Shown piece after piece: positions 1 through 7,917 of a stretch of 40,901 nt of DNA. Every line of letters begins with the position of its first letter. The stretch's first letter is position 1. The notes beneath the pieces were generated by a model that saw only the letters and a list, made by a program, of their open reading frames with translations, made no database searches and was not told where the DNA came from. A program made the position numbers and the translations under genes. Origin of the DNA: Oceanispirochaeta sp. (lineage in GTDB: Bacteria; Spirochaetota; Spirochaetia; DSM-2461); the NCBI RefSeq assembly GCF_027859075.1, contig NZ_JAQIBL010000124.1:1-40901 (forward strand), in the 5' to 3' direction.

Positions 1-3
1 GTT

Positions 4-327
4 TTGAAATATAAGCCGGGGGCTGTAGTTTCCCTGGGGATTCTCAGGATTTGTGACAAAATCCTGGAAATGAAGCTGGAAGAGAGGATCAACCTATCGA
101 ACCTGGATGCAGAATATTCTTATCAGTCTGCCGAATTAGAAGCCGAGTCAGATTTTAATGACAAGGTTCAATCCCTGGAAGAACTGCTTCATAGCGGTGC
201 TCTCACGCAGGGAGACCTGATTGAAACAATCCGCATGCAGCAGTATGAGATCGATAAACTTAAAAAAGAAAACAGATTTATAAAATCGAAGCTCCTAAAA
301 GCTTCAGAATCGGGATTTCAAGTGTAA
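4..327 (+). CDS. Small coiled-coil protein, 5' end uncertain
   Basis: A 107-residue frame opening with TTG three bases from the window edge. The reading frame is still open at base 1, so the true start may lie outside. The product is charged and has no signal peptide or membrane segment. The C-terminal third is rich in Glu, Lys, Leu and Ile with heptad-like spacing (about residues 70-100) and probably forms a coiled coil. It stops six bases before the FapA-family gene, so the two are almost certainly co-transcribed. In several spirochaetes, as far as I recall, a small gene and a DUF342 gene follow the flagellar export genes flhA, flhF and flhG; if so here, the flagellar operon lies just upstream. 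I do not recognise a family and assign no function. Confidence 0.6.
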   Translation: MKYKPGAVVSLGILRICDKILEMKLEERINLSNLDAEYSYQSAELEAESDFNDKVQSLEELLHSGALTQGDLIETIRMQQYEIDKLKKENRFIKSKLLKASESGFQV

Positions 328-333
328 TAAGGT

Positions 334-3204
334 ATGAGTTTTGAATTCAGAGGAAAATTAAGTGTCCAGGTTGATGAAAAAAGACTGTCAGCCAAAATTC
401 ACTTTATACCAGACAACAGTACAGAGACTCAGAACCTGGAAAGTCTTCAGGCCCTCTTAAATAAAGAGGGTATTGTCTACGGAATTGACAATAAAAAACT
501 GGAAGAAACAGCAGAAGAGTTCTCTGATGCCATGGAACCTTATCTGTCGGATATTGTCGCAACGGGTGAACCGGCTCAGGCAGGAGAGGGGCTGACATAT
601 GACTTTTCTCCCTTTCAATATCCTGAGAACCTTCAGAGTGTCGCATTGAAAATCCGGAACATGAATAAGGCTCCCGATATTTACCAGACCATCTCAGTCA
701 AAGTCACTAAAGATAAGAGGGTTCGGGATAAGGGTCTTTTCAAGGGCGGGAAAGAAAGAATCATTGCCGTAGAAGAAGATGAGGAGAAGAAAATCCGGGT
801 TGATATCTCTGCAGAAGTTCTTGAGATTGGATATTTCGAAGAGGGAGATGTCATCTGCAGGATGAGTTCTTCCACGGGTGAAGCAAAGAACGGCAAGGAT
901 ATCAAAGGCAATGTTCTCATTCCACCCGATGTCATTGAAGGAGATTTCTGGCCCGGAAAATATATACGGAAAGAAAAATCTGAAATTCTTGCCGGGGAAA
1001 CCGGATTTGTTCGAAAAGGGAAAAACTGGCTGGACTTGTTACCATTTAAGATTAATAGCTGGACCGTCCGTCTCGGGGAAAATAAAATAGATTGTCTTAT
1101 CGATATCATCGCCGGCCATAAGGCGGCTCCCCCTCCTGTTTTAAAAGATGTCAAAGAGGCTGTTCGGGAATTGGGTTTTTCTGAGGAATCTCTGGTCAGT
1201 GATAAGAAAATCATTCAGTTTTTACTTAGCGGCTGCCGCAGTGAGGGGGCTCAATCCTACAGTTTGACAAAAGACAGGGATGGTTCATTCGATATTGAGA
1301 TCAATTCCCTTTCAACAGAAGCTCAACTTCACCTGTATAAAGGAACAGGACATGGAAAAGCACTGGACATGAAACAGGCCTGGACTCGAGTCCTGGAGCT
1401 CAAAATTGCAAATTTTGAAGCTGAGAGGGTTAAAAAGGCAATTCTGGATTTTAATAGCTCTGAGAGTAAAGAAATTTCTATTTTTCTTGCAAGCGGTCAG
1501 TATCCCAGGCGTGGAGATGACCGGGAAATCTCCATTGAAGCTGAGTATCTACCCCCTGAGGAAGCAGAAGACATAAAAAACAGAATCAAGGATCTTAGGC
1601 TGCTGGCTCCCTCTTTTAAAGATTTTCCTGCTGAAAAGATAGAAAAGATGTCTCGCGTCAAAAAAGGCATGAAGCTTTTTCAACTGGGAAAACATAAAGG
1701 CGGCAAAGACGGTAAGGATATCTATGGGCATATCATCAAAGGCATTGAAGGAAATGATCCTATCCTGAATATTTATGAGAATATAATTATACAGGATGAG
1801 GTAGCCACATCAAAAATTGACGGGATTCTGGATTATGCCTGTGAAAATATGGTCTACTCCCTCAGGGTGAGGGAACACGATGATGCCAAAATAGTGGTGT
1901 CCCTATCGGATAACAGTATGACCGCCTATGTCTCTTTTCTCTCTCCCCAGGGTAGCGGCCACTATGTTACGACAGAGCGAATCAGGTCCGCCCTGGAAGA
2001 GAAAGGCATTGTCAAAGGAATTCTGGAAGAAGAAATTCAGAAGATCAGTGTTCTTGCGGAAGAGGGAAAGATTGTCACAGACCATCCAGTAGCCGAGGGA
2101 AAAATTCCCTACCAGGGAGAACAGGCCCTCAAATTTCTGGTTGACCTGGAGCCTGGAACGAAAAACAGCGTTTCCATTGATGAAGGAGATATCATTGCGG
2201 AATTGCAGCAGCAGGGTGATGGAGAAACGACAGGTTTTAATGTCCTGGGAGAACGGCTGTACAATGAAAATGACAAGGGAATAGAACAGGGAAATAATGT
2301 TCTTCAGGAAGAACAGGATGGTAAAATAATTTTAAAAGCCGGGGCCAAAGGTCTCCTTTGTATCGAAAATAACAGTCTCTTCATTAAAGAAAAACTATCC
2401 ATCCGGGGAGATGTCTCAAGGTCAAGCGGAAGTGTTCAGTTTCCTGGATCCATAACCATTTCCGGTTCCGTATTGTCGGGAATATTTGTTAAAGCAGGTA
2501 AAGATCTGACTGTTCTGGAGGTCCTGGAAGCCTCTCTTCTTTCTGCAGGAGGGTCCATTCTGATAGGACAGGGAGTGAAGGGTGACCGGAAAGCTGTTCT
2601 TCGTGCGGGTGGAAATATTACCCTGGGTTTTGCAGAAGCAACAAATATTATGGTGAGTGGCGTCTTGACTGTCAAAAAGGCCTTGATGAACTGCATCGTC
2701 AAGTGTAACGGTCAAATTAAGTCAGACTCCGGCAATACCCGTATCATCGGTGGATTCCTGAAAGTCAAAAGCGGAATTTCCATCGGCTCTATCGGTTCTG
2801 AAAGGGAGACAAAAACCTTTATATCCTTTGGTCAGGATTACCTGGTGGAAGATCAGATCAATGTTGTGACAAAAGAGATTGAACAGATAAATCAGCAGCT
2901 TCCGGAAATCGAATCCCATCTGAGGATGGCAGAAGAAAAAAGAAATCATAAAAAACTGATGGCTCTCAGAAAGAAAAAGGTCCAGATGCTGAAAGTCCTC
3001 GAGAAGAAAGGGATTAAAAACTTTTTTCTCAAAGAAAAATTTGAGGTTCACTTTGATTCCATTATCAAGGTCAGTGATACAATTTTCCCTGGGGTTATCT
3101 TTGAAAGCCATGGGCGAATCTATGAAGTAAAAGAAAAACTCAGGTCTATCATGATATATTTTGAAAAAACAACGGGTAAGATTAGTTCAAAGCTCCTTTC
3201 CTGA
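334..3204 (+). CDS. FapA/DUF342-family protein, extra-long
   Basis: A 956-residue cytoplasmic-looking protein. The family usually runs to about 450-650 residues, with an N-terminal mixed domain, a glycine-rich right-handed beta-helix and a C-terminal coiled coil. Here the beta-helix-like stretch (short repeats with recurring G and V/I) is at about residues 680-835 and the coiled coil, rich in E, K, L and Q, at about 845-900. The long N-terminal part carries repeated FapA_N-like modules near residues 25, 265 and 530, each with a helix followed by a GIVxGI or GFSEES type turn. This suggests internal duplication. Function is poorly defined in the family: proposed roles include regulation of signalling, motility or polysaccharide production. 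It is tightly linked to the preceding small gene (6 bases) and to lgt (11 bases). Its ribosome binding site is weak, so it may depend on coupling. Confidence 0.85.
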   Translation: MSFEFRGKLSVQVDEKRLSAKIHFIPDNSTETQNLESLQALLNKEGIVYGIDNKKLEETAEEFSDAMEPYLSDIVATGEPAQAGEGLTYDFSPFQYPENLQSVALKIRNMNKAPDIYQTISVKVTKDKRVRDKGLFKGGKERIIAVEEDEEKKIRVDISAEVLEIGYFEEGDVICRMSSSTGEAKNGKDIKGNVLIPPDVIEGDFWPGKYIRKEKSEILAGETGFVRKGKNWLDLLPFKINSWTVRLGENKIDCLIDIIAGHKAAPPPVLKDVKEAVRELGFSEESLVSDKKIIQFLLSGCRSEGAQSYSLTKDRDGSFDIEINSLSTEAQLHLYKGTGHGKALDMKQAWTRVLELKIANFEAERVKKAILDFNSSESKEISIFLASGQYPRRGDDREISIEAEYLPPEEAEDIKNRIKDLRLLAPSFKDFPAEKIEKMSRVKKGMKLFQLGKHKGGKDGKDIYGHIIKGIEGNDPILNIYENIIIQDEVATSKIDGILDYACENMVYSLRVREHDDAKIVVSLSDNSMTAYVSFLSPQGSGHYVTTERIRSALEEKGIVKGILEEEIQKISVLAEEGKIVTDHPVAEGKIPYQGEQALKFLVDLEPGTKNSVSIDEGDIIAELQQQGDGETTGFNVLGERLYNENDKGIEQGNNVLQEEQDGKIILKAGAKGLLCIENNSLFIKEKLSIRGDVSRSSGSVQFPGSITISGSVLSGIFVKAGKDLTVLEVLEASLLSAGGSILIGQGVKGDRKAVLRAGGNITLGFAEATNIMVSGVLTVKKALMNCIVKCNGQIKSDSGNTRIIGGFLKVKSGISIGSIGSERETKTFISFGQDYLVEDQINVVTKEIEQINQQLPEIESHLRMAEEKRNHKKLMALRKKKVQMLKVLEKKGIKNFFLKEKFEVHFDSIIKVSDTIFPGVIFESHGRIYEVKEKLRSIMIYFEKTTGKISSKLLS

Positions 3205-3215
3205 ATGAGGTAAAA

Positions 3216-4172
3216 ATGCTGTATATATATTTTCCTGAATGGCTAAAACCTGAAATAATCCCCGGACTTCCTGTCCGCTGGTATGGTTTGATGTATCTTC
3301 TGGCATTCGGTGTAACCTATTTGATTTTTAAAAGACAGATAAAAGAAGAATCCCTGGATATCAGTGATGACGATGTGTCTAATCTGTTTTTTGCCGGGAT
3401 TCTGGGATTGATCCTGGGAGCCCGTCTGATGTCCGCCTTGGTCTATGATACATCCGGAATTTACTGGAGTAAACCCTGGTTGATCTTCTGGCCTTTTATG
3501 AGCGGTCGGTTTGTCGGTCTTCAGGGGATGTCCTATCATGGAGGCCTTATAGGTGCTCTGGTGGGAGCCATGATCTTCTGCCGCAGGCATAAATGGTATT
3601 TTCCTGCATTGGCGGATAGGATTATCCTAGGGGTTCCCCTGGGATATACTTTCGGCCGACTTGGGAACTTCATCAACGGGGAGCTCTTCGGAAGAGTCAC
3701 GACAAGCCGGGTCGGTATCGTTTTTCCCTATGCTGAACGATTTTCTCCCGCGGAAGATTGGGTTAAGGAAATGGCCCGGGTCATCGGGATGGATATCAGC
3801 GGAATGAGTGCTGTTAATCTGCCTCGCCATCCCTCTCAACTGTATGAAGCCTTTGGCGAAGGGATCCTGCTATGGTTTCTCCTGTGGTTTGTTATCAGGA
3901 AAAGTAAGAAATTTGAAGGAGCCCTGACGGGTTGGTATCTTATCGGATATGGTGTTGTTCGTTTCATTATCGAATACTTCCGGGAGCCTGACGCCGGTTT
4001 GGACTTTCCTCTCTTATGGGGAAATCCAGGTCCTAATTACGTCTTTTCATCCTTCTTCAATTTTACAACAGGACAGATCTTCTGCTTTGCCATGATACTG
4101 AGTGGATTGTTCTGTCTTGTTCTCTTTAGATGGAAGAGCCGCAAACGAGTAGGCTCCGGGCTGTTTTTATGA
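3216..4172 (+). CDS. lgt: Prolipoprotein diacylglyceryl transferase
   Basis: Lgt transfers the diacylglyceryl group of phosphatidylglycerol to the lipobox cysteine of prolipoproteins, at the inner membrane. The 318-residue product has several hydrophobic membrane segments and the family signatures: SYHGGLIG at about residue 108, GRLGNFINGELFGR at about 147 (the Lgt signature, with its essential Arg and Asn), and HPSQLYEAFGEG at about 207. Length is slightly above the usual 260-300 residues. The start is preceded by a GAGG motif. It overlaps the next gene by four bases (ATGA). The window encodes at least two likely lipoproteins, at 17119 and 34429, that would be substrates. Confidence 0.96.
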   Translation: MLYIYFPEWLKPEIIPGLPVRWYGLMYLLAFGVTYLIFKRQIKEESLDISDDDVSNLFFAGILGLILGARLMSALVYDTSGIYWSKPWLIFWPFMSGRFVGLQGMSYHGGLIGALVGAMIFCRRHKWYFPALADRIILGVPLGYTFGRLGNFINGELFGRVTTSRVGIVFPYAERFSPAEDWVKEMARVIGMDISGMSAVNLPRHPSQLYEAFGEGILLWFLLWFVIRKSKKFEGALTGWYLIGYGVVRFIIEYFREPDAGLDFPLLWGNPGPNYVFSSFFNFTTGQIFCFAMILSGLFCLVLFRWKSRKRVGSGLFL

Positions 4173-5338
4173 TCAGAAAGGGGTTCCTCCTTCTTCTTTT
4201 AATTTTCATCTGTCAGAGCCTCAGTGCTGGGGAATGGCTTCTGGCAGACAGCGGAAGCTCGGTGTTTCTCCCTGAGGGATGGGGGATCTACGATCAGGAT
4301 GAGCCGGGGCGTATTGCCTTTACCAACCCCGAGAACAGCATCAGATTCCAGGTCACTCTCTATCCCGGGAATACTTATGATTCTGATATGCGTATGATGG
4401 AAGATCATCTGTCAGCCCTGAATGTTCTGGAAGAGGAGCGCTCCCAATTTCTGTATCAGGGGAAGTCCTGTTCTCTGGCGGATATTCTCTTTAAATCCGG
4501 GGAGGCGCAGATCAGAGGCTGGTTTCTGTTTATCGACAGAGATGATTCTGACTATTATCTGACGGTGATCACAAACCCAGAGGATTATCAGACATCCCTG
4601 CCTTTGATTCTCTCCTGTCTTGATGGTTTTTCTGCGGATCAGGCCGGGAGGTGTGAACCGGGACCTGTGAGTGCCCTCATTTCTTCGGGTCAGGGGACGA
4701 TGCAGGAGGATTTGCTGAGCTTTCAGGGGCAGAACCTGACATACTTGTGGAACCAGGGCCGAGAGGAAGCCAGCAGGCTCCTGGTGGAGCGGGAGGCATC
4801 CATTCTTTCCGGCTATAAGGAGCCTGAGCTCTTTGATGAGGCCTGGAAACGGTATTATCAGATGATATACAGGGATAGTGCTCCCGACCTGGAAGATCTG
4901 TCATCCCGCTTAAAGAAAAAACTCCACGTTCTGGATAACCGTGAAAAAGCAGAAACACTGCTTTCCTGGCTGCAGGATTTTGAATATGGCAGTACTGACC
5001 GTTTTTCCGACCTCCTGACGCCGACTGAATGCCTTCTCAAGGAACGAGGTGACTGCGATGCACTGGCTCTTGTATACATCATGCTCCTCAATCACATGGA
5101 TATTCCCGCAGTTCTTATGGTTTCACGGAAATACAGCCATGCCCTGGCGGCAGTGGCTGTCGAAAAAGAGGGGGCACATTTTGCTCTGAATGGACAAAAC
5201 TATGTGGTCGCTGAAATGACAAAAAAAGTCGATCTTGGACAGATAAGTGCGGACATGGCCGATTTGAGACATTGGGTTGTTGTACCCTTTTCAGGATATG
5301 AAAAAGGAATTCTGCCCCTGGATAGTAGTAATAATTGA
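4169..5338 (+). CDS. Exported transglutaminase-like protein
   Basis: The start is placed at ATG 4169, which overlaps the lgt stop as ATGA. It gives an N-terminal signal peptide (MIRKG followed by a run of Leu/Ile, then SLSAGEW), whereas the longer frame from 4130 would bury it. The mature part ends in a transglutaminase-like core: a catalytic Cys in GDCDALAL near residue 295, then His in YSHALAAV near residue 324. An acidic third residue is plausible downstream (VVAEMT) but is not clear. Such domains act as cysteine peptidases or amide-bond enzymes in the envelope. Length is 389 residues. Substrate unknown. Co-transcription with lgt is likely but does not prove a link to lipoproteins. Confidence 0.75.
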   Translation: MIRKGFLLLLLIFICQSLSAGEWLLADSGSSVFLPEGWGIYDQDEPGRIAFTNPENSIRFQVTLYPGNTYDSDMRMMEDHLSALNVLEEERSQFLYQGKSCSLADILFKSGEAQIRGWFLFIDRDDSDYYLTVITNPEDYQTSLPLILSCLDGFSADQAGRCEPGPVSALISSGQGTMQEDLLSFQGQNLTYLWNQGREEASRLLVEREASILSGYKEPELFDEAWKRYYQMIYRDSAPDLEDLSSRLKKKLHVLDNREKAETLLSWLQDFEYGSTDRFSDLLTPTECLLKERGDCDALALVYIMLLNHMDIPAVLMVSRKYSHALAAVAVEKEGAHFALNGQNYVVAEMTKKVDLGQISADMADLRHWVVVPFSGYEKGILPLDSSNN

Positions 5339-5506
5339 CTACCCCCTGTCTAAAAAAGGATACACATCCAAAAAAAGTGGAATGTATATATATTATGGAA
5401 ATAACTAAAGACAACTATTGTAGGTAATTAACAAAAAATTTTAAAAATATATCTGTTTGGTATGAATATTGCATATATGTAAGCATATCAGGAGATAATA
5501 CAATAC

Positions 5507-6124
5507 ATGGTTCCTATTTATAGAACGGTAGATACAAAAAGACTTTTTCTGGATACCATCCAGAGAGAATTTGTCAGAAAATCAATTCATTTAATGATTG
5601 CCCTTGTTCCCACTATGGCTGCATGGAATTATCAATTTACCGTCATCCTTCTTATTGTTGGAATCCTGGTGTACACATATGCCGAGTTTTTAAGAGGAAA
5701 AGGGCAGAGCGTTCCCATCATTTCTGAACTTACTGCATTAGCCTCCCGGGATAGAGACAAGGGTCATTTTGTCCTTGGACCTGTCACTCTCGGTATTGGC
5801 GCCTTGTCAGCACTTCTTCTGTATCCTCATCCTGCGGCAACCATAGCGATTTATGCTTTGGCTTTTGGAGATGGATTTTCCAGTCTGGCGGGGAAGCTCT
5901 TTGGTGGAAAAAAAATACCCTGGACCGGCGGAAAGACGGTGGCAGGGTCTTTGACCTGTTTCCTATCAGTTCTGACAGCAGGCCTTTTTTTGTCAGACCA
6001 GCTGTTGCCTGTTCTGATCATCGCTATTGGCGCAACCATCCTGGAAGCTCTTCCTTCCAAAGATCTTGATAATATTATAATCCCCATCGGTACCGGCCTG
6101 ATTGCCGATTTTATCGCCTTCTAA
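5507..6124 (+). CDS. CTP-dependent lipid (diacylglycerol/polyprenol) kinase-like membrane protein
   Basis: A 205-residue protein with about six hydrophobic segments. It carries the motif FGDGFSSLAGKLFG (residues about 122-136) and GKTVAGSL (about 144-152). These are the conserved cytoplasmic signatures shared by the dolichol kinase, phytol kinase and phosphatidate cytidylyltransferase-like families. The expected role is CTP-dependent phosphorylation of a membrane lipid alcohol; the substrate cannot be read from sequence. The GGAG upstream is 13 bases from the ATG, longer than ideal. It stands alone between the lgt operon and a convergent gene that ends six bases away. The 168-base AT-rich gap upstream (5339-5506) contains runs of A and T but no promoter I can defend. 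Confidence 0.75.
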   Translation: MVPIYRTVDTKRLFLDTIQREFVRKSIHLMIALVPTMAAWNYQFTVILLIVGILVYTYAEFLRGKGQSVPIISELTALASRDRDKGHFVLGPVTLGIGALSALLLYPHPAATIAIYALAFGDGFSSLAGKLFGGKKIPWTGGKTVAGSLTCFLSVLTAGLFLSDQLLPVLIIAIGATILEALPSKDLDNIIIPIGTGLIADFIAF

Positions 6125-6130
6125 ATTTAC

Positions 6131-6943
6131 CTAACTCCAGAGAAACAGTTTTCGACTCGTCCTCGTAAAGAGAATCGTTCCCGGAATGAGGCAGGCAAAC
6201 CCTGGAATCATAAAGGGAGCATGGAGAAAAAAGAGCAGTTCATATCCCGTTATGACCAGAAGGCTGAGAAAGGCCAGACGGTAATATTCGATTCGTCCCT
6301 GGTGTTGTGCCGCTGCAATGTAATTCAGAACCGTTAATACTTCGAGAGTCGTGCAGAAGAGAGCCAGGTGCTTTTCTCTGGCGATTCTGTTAATGAGTGC
6401 CCCCGTGATGATGCTGGTGTTGACCGGAATCAATGAGGCAAGAGTAAAGGCTATCAGCATGGATATAAGCAGAACCATTCCAAATTTCTGGATCTGCAGG
6501 CCAGAGCTGAAAAGGGATGCCGCAAAGAGACAGGCCAGGCTTAGAATCCTGCTGAAATATATGATCCTTGTTGTCAGTCCTGATGCTGTTAAAAATGGAA
6601 ACGGATTTTCCAGGAGAAATGGAATCCTGAAAATCTGGAGAGAAAAACAAAAAAGGAAGAGATAGAAAAAAGATAACTCGGCAGAAGGGTTTCTCTTAAT
6701 CTGACGGGATATGATCAGTCCCGCCAGAAATGAGAAGATGAGCTGCCCTCCCAGGGAGATATATTTCAGCATTCCCGCTGTGGTGCTGTTTGAAAAAAGA
6801 GACCACCAAATCTGCTCCTCACTCCATGGTGTAGGAAATCCAGACCCTTTCGTGGCTATAAATAGGGCGACAAGGAGAAGCAGAAACAGAAATGAGAGAT
6901 TTAAGAGTATCCGGACTATGTATTTTCTAAATATGAGGATCAT
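6131..6943 (-). CDS. Multi-pass membrane protein of unknown function
   Basis: A 270-residue protein made almost entirely of hydrophobic helices, about eight, separated by short basic loops. The first segment follows a short MILIFRKY leader. No catalytic or transport signature is recognisable. The helix count would also suit an integral sensor domain of the 7TM type, but there is no attached signalling domain. The gene points away from the DUF2259 gene and shares a 121-base divergent intergenic region containing two tandem 24-bp repeats. Its 3' end meets the lipid-kinase-like gene head-on with a six-base gap. The frame is intact and codon use resembles the neighbours, so it is probably a real gene. 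Confidence 0.65.
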   Translation of the reverse strand: MILIFRKYIVRILLNLSFLFLLLLVALFIATKGSGFPTPWSEEQIWWSLFSNSTTAGMLKYISLGGQLIFSFLAGLIISRQIKRNPSAELSFFYLFLFCFSLQIFRIPFLLENPFPFLTASGLTTRIIYFSRILSLACLFAASLFSSGLQIQKFGMVLLISMLIAFTLASLIPVNTSIITGALINRIAREKHLALFCTTLEVLTVLNYIAAAQHQGRIEYYRLAFLSLLVITGYELLFFLHAPFMIPGFACLIPGTILFTRTSRKLFLWS

Positions 6944-6985
6944 ATTCTCTATTAAACCGTAAATCTTCTAAAACGTCAAAATAAG

Positions 6986-7033
6986 AAAAATTTTCTCTAG
7001 AATATTTCTAAAAATTTTCTTTAGAATATTTCC
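6986..7033. repeat. Two tandem 24-bp direct repeats in a divergent promoter region
   Basis: Units 6986-7009 and 7010-7033 match at 22 of 24 positions. Each runs AAAAATTTTCT, a variable base pair, then AGAATATTTC. The units lie 32 bases before the DUF2259 start codon and 43 bases beyond the start of the divergent membrane gene. Two helical turns separate equivalent positions, so a protein binding both units would sit on the same face of the DNA. Confidence 0.8.
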
Positions 7034-7064
7034 AGACGTTCGATAATGTTATTGAGGTGAAATC

Positions 7065-7757
7065 ATGAAGAAAAAGCTTCTAACCCTATCGGTTCTGATC
7101 CTGCTGATTTTAACAGGATTATATGCAGGAGATAAAGCTGAATTTATAAACATGGGCTTTTCGCCTGATGGAAAATATTTTTTATTCGGCCAATATGGTT
7201 TTGCTGCAGAAAAATCACAGAGCTATGCCGATTTGTTTCTGGTTGATGTAAGAAATAATAAATTCGTACCTGCCGCAGTGTTTTCAGGCGAATATAAGGG
7301 AACTCTGGAACCGGGGCAATCTCCGGACGGTGCTCTTTTTTCACTGCTGGAAACTGCAATACCTGCCAGAAAAAAATACAATATTGATTATCTGAAAAAA
7401 GGTCGACCTCTATATATTCGAATCAGTGACACAGAGGAATCAATCGATGTCCTTGATTTCAGAGATTTCGAGACAGGATCACGCTTTTCCATGGAACTGA
7501 TTCAAGATCTGAAGAGAAATGATGATGGCCTGGCCCTCGAATCATCCTTTTATATTGAAATGACATTTACCGGTTCGGGTGGTGTCACAGTTCCCTTTGT
7601 GATTGGGCATCCTGATTTTAAAAGGAAGGGAATTGGTGAATATCGAATTGAGCGAGTTTTAACAGATCCGACAAATCAGTCTGTTATCATCATTATTTCT
7701 AAAATTGATAATGAATTGAATGTCAGATATATGGTAGAGACTGTCAGAATCCGCTGA
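7065..7757 (+). CDS. DUF2259-like predicted secreted protein
   Basis: A 230-residue protein with a clear signal peptide (MKKK, a Leu/Ile-rich core, cleavage probably after GLYAG). The mature region begins with FINMGFSPDGKYFLFGQYG, a beta-propeller-like blade phrase. It goes on to describe a compact beta-rich domain with a second PDG phrase near residue 88. The pattern and length match the DUF2259 family of predicted secreted proteins, common in spirochaetes; the molecular role is unknown. A GAGG motif precedes the ATG by seven bases. It is followed by a rho-independent terminator at 7779, and preceded by the tandem repeats, so it looks monocistronic and individually regulated. Confidence 0.7.
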   Translation: MKKKLLTLSVLILLILTGLYAGDKAEFINMGFSPDGKYFLFGQYGFAAEKSQSYADLFLVDVRNNKFVPAAVFSGEYKGTLEPGQSPDGALFSLLETAIPARKKYNIDYLKKGRPLYIRISDTEESIDVLDFRDFETGSRFSMELIQDLKRNDDGLALESSFYIEMTFTGSGGVTVPFVIGHPDFKRKGIGEYRIERVLTDPTNQSVIIIISKIDNELNVRYMVETVRIR

Positions 7758-7778
7758 TTTTTCTCTTTCAGTATTTGA

Positions 7779-7806
7779 AAACCACCTTGAACAGGTGGTT
7801 TTTTTA
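7779..7806 (+). terminator. Rho-independent terminator after the DUF2259 gene
   Basis: An eight-base-pair stem, AAACCACC with GGTGGTTT, encloses a seven-base loop and runs straight into a T tract. It lies 22 bases past the stop codon. Confidence 0.9.
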
Positions 7807-7837
7807 TCTTTTGGGAAAAATTCAAAACCTTGCCGTA

Positions 7838-7865
7838 TTGAGATATTCCCCGCTTTAGCTATAAT
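7838..7865 (+). promoter_or_regulatory. Sigma-70-type promoter for proS
   Basis: TTGAGA at 7838-7843 and a perfect TATAAT at 7860-7865 are separated by 16 bases. Transcription would start near 7872, giving a leader of about 46 bases. That is too short for a T-box. Confidence 0.7.
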
Positions 7866-7917
7866 AGTCAGACCAATAACAGTTCAATAATACTGTGTTC
7901 ATATTCGAGGAGAATCT

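Noticed and set aside
681-1214. A 177-codon open frame on the minus strand inside the FapA-family gene
   Set aside because: It lies fully inside a well-supported gene with clear repeat structure, has no ribosome binding site and resembles no protein.
5339-5506. A promoter or small RNA in the AT-rich gap ahead of the lipid-kinase-like gene
   Set aside because: Several TATA-like and TTG motifs occur, but none pairs at acceptable spacing, and the GGAT-ACAC-ATCC hairpin has only four base pairs.
7758-7917. A T-box or riboswitch ahead of proS
   Set aside because: The promoter leaves only about 46 bases of leader, too short for a T-box, and no T-box sequence is seen.
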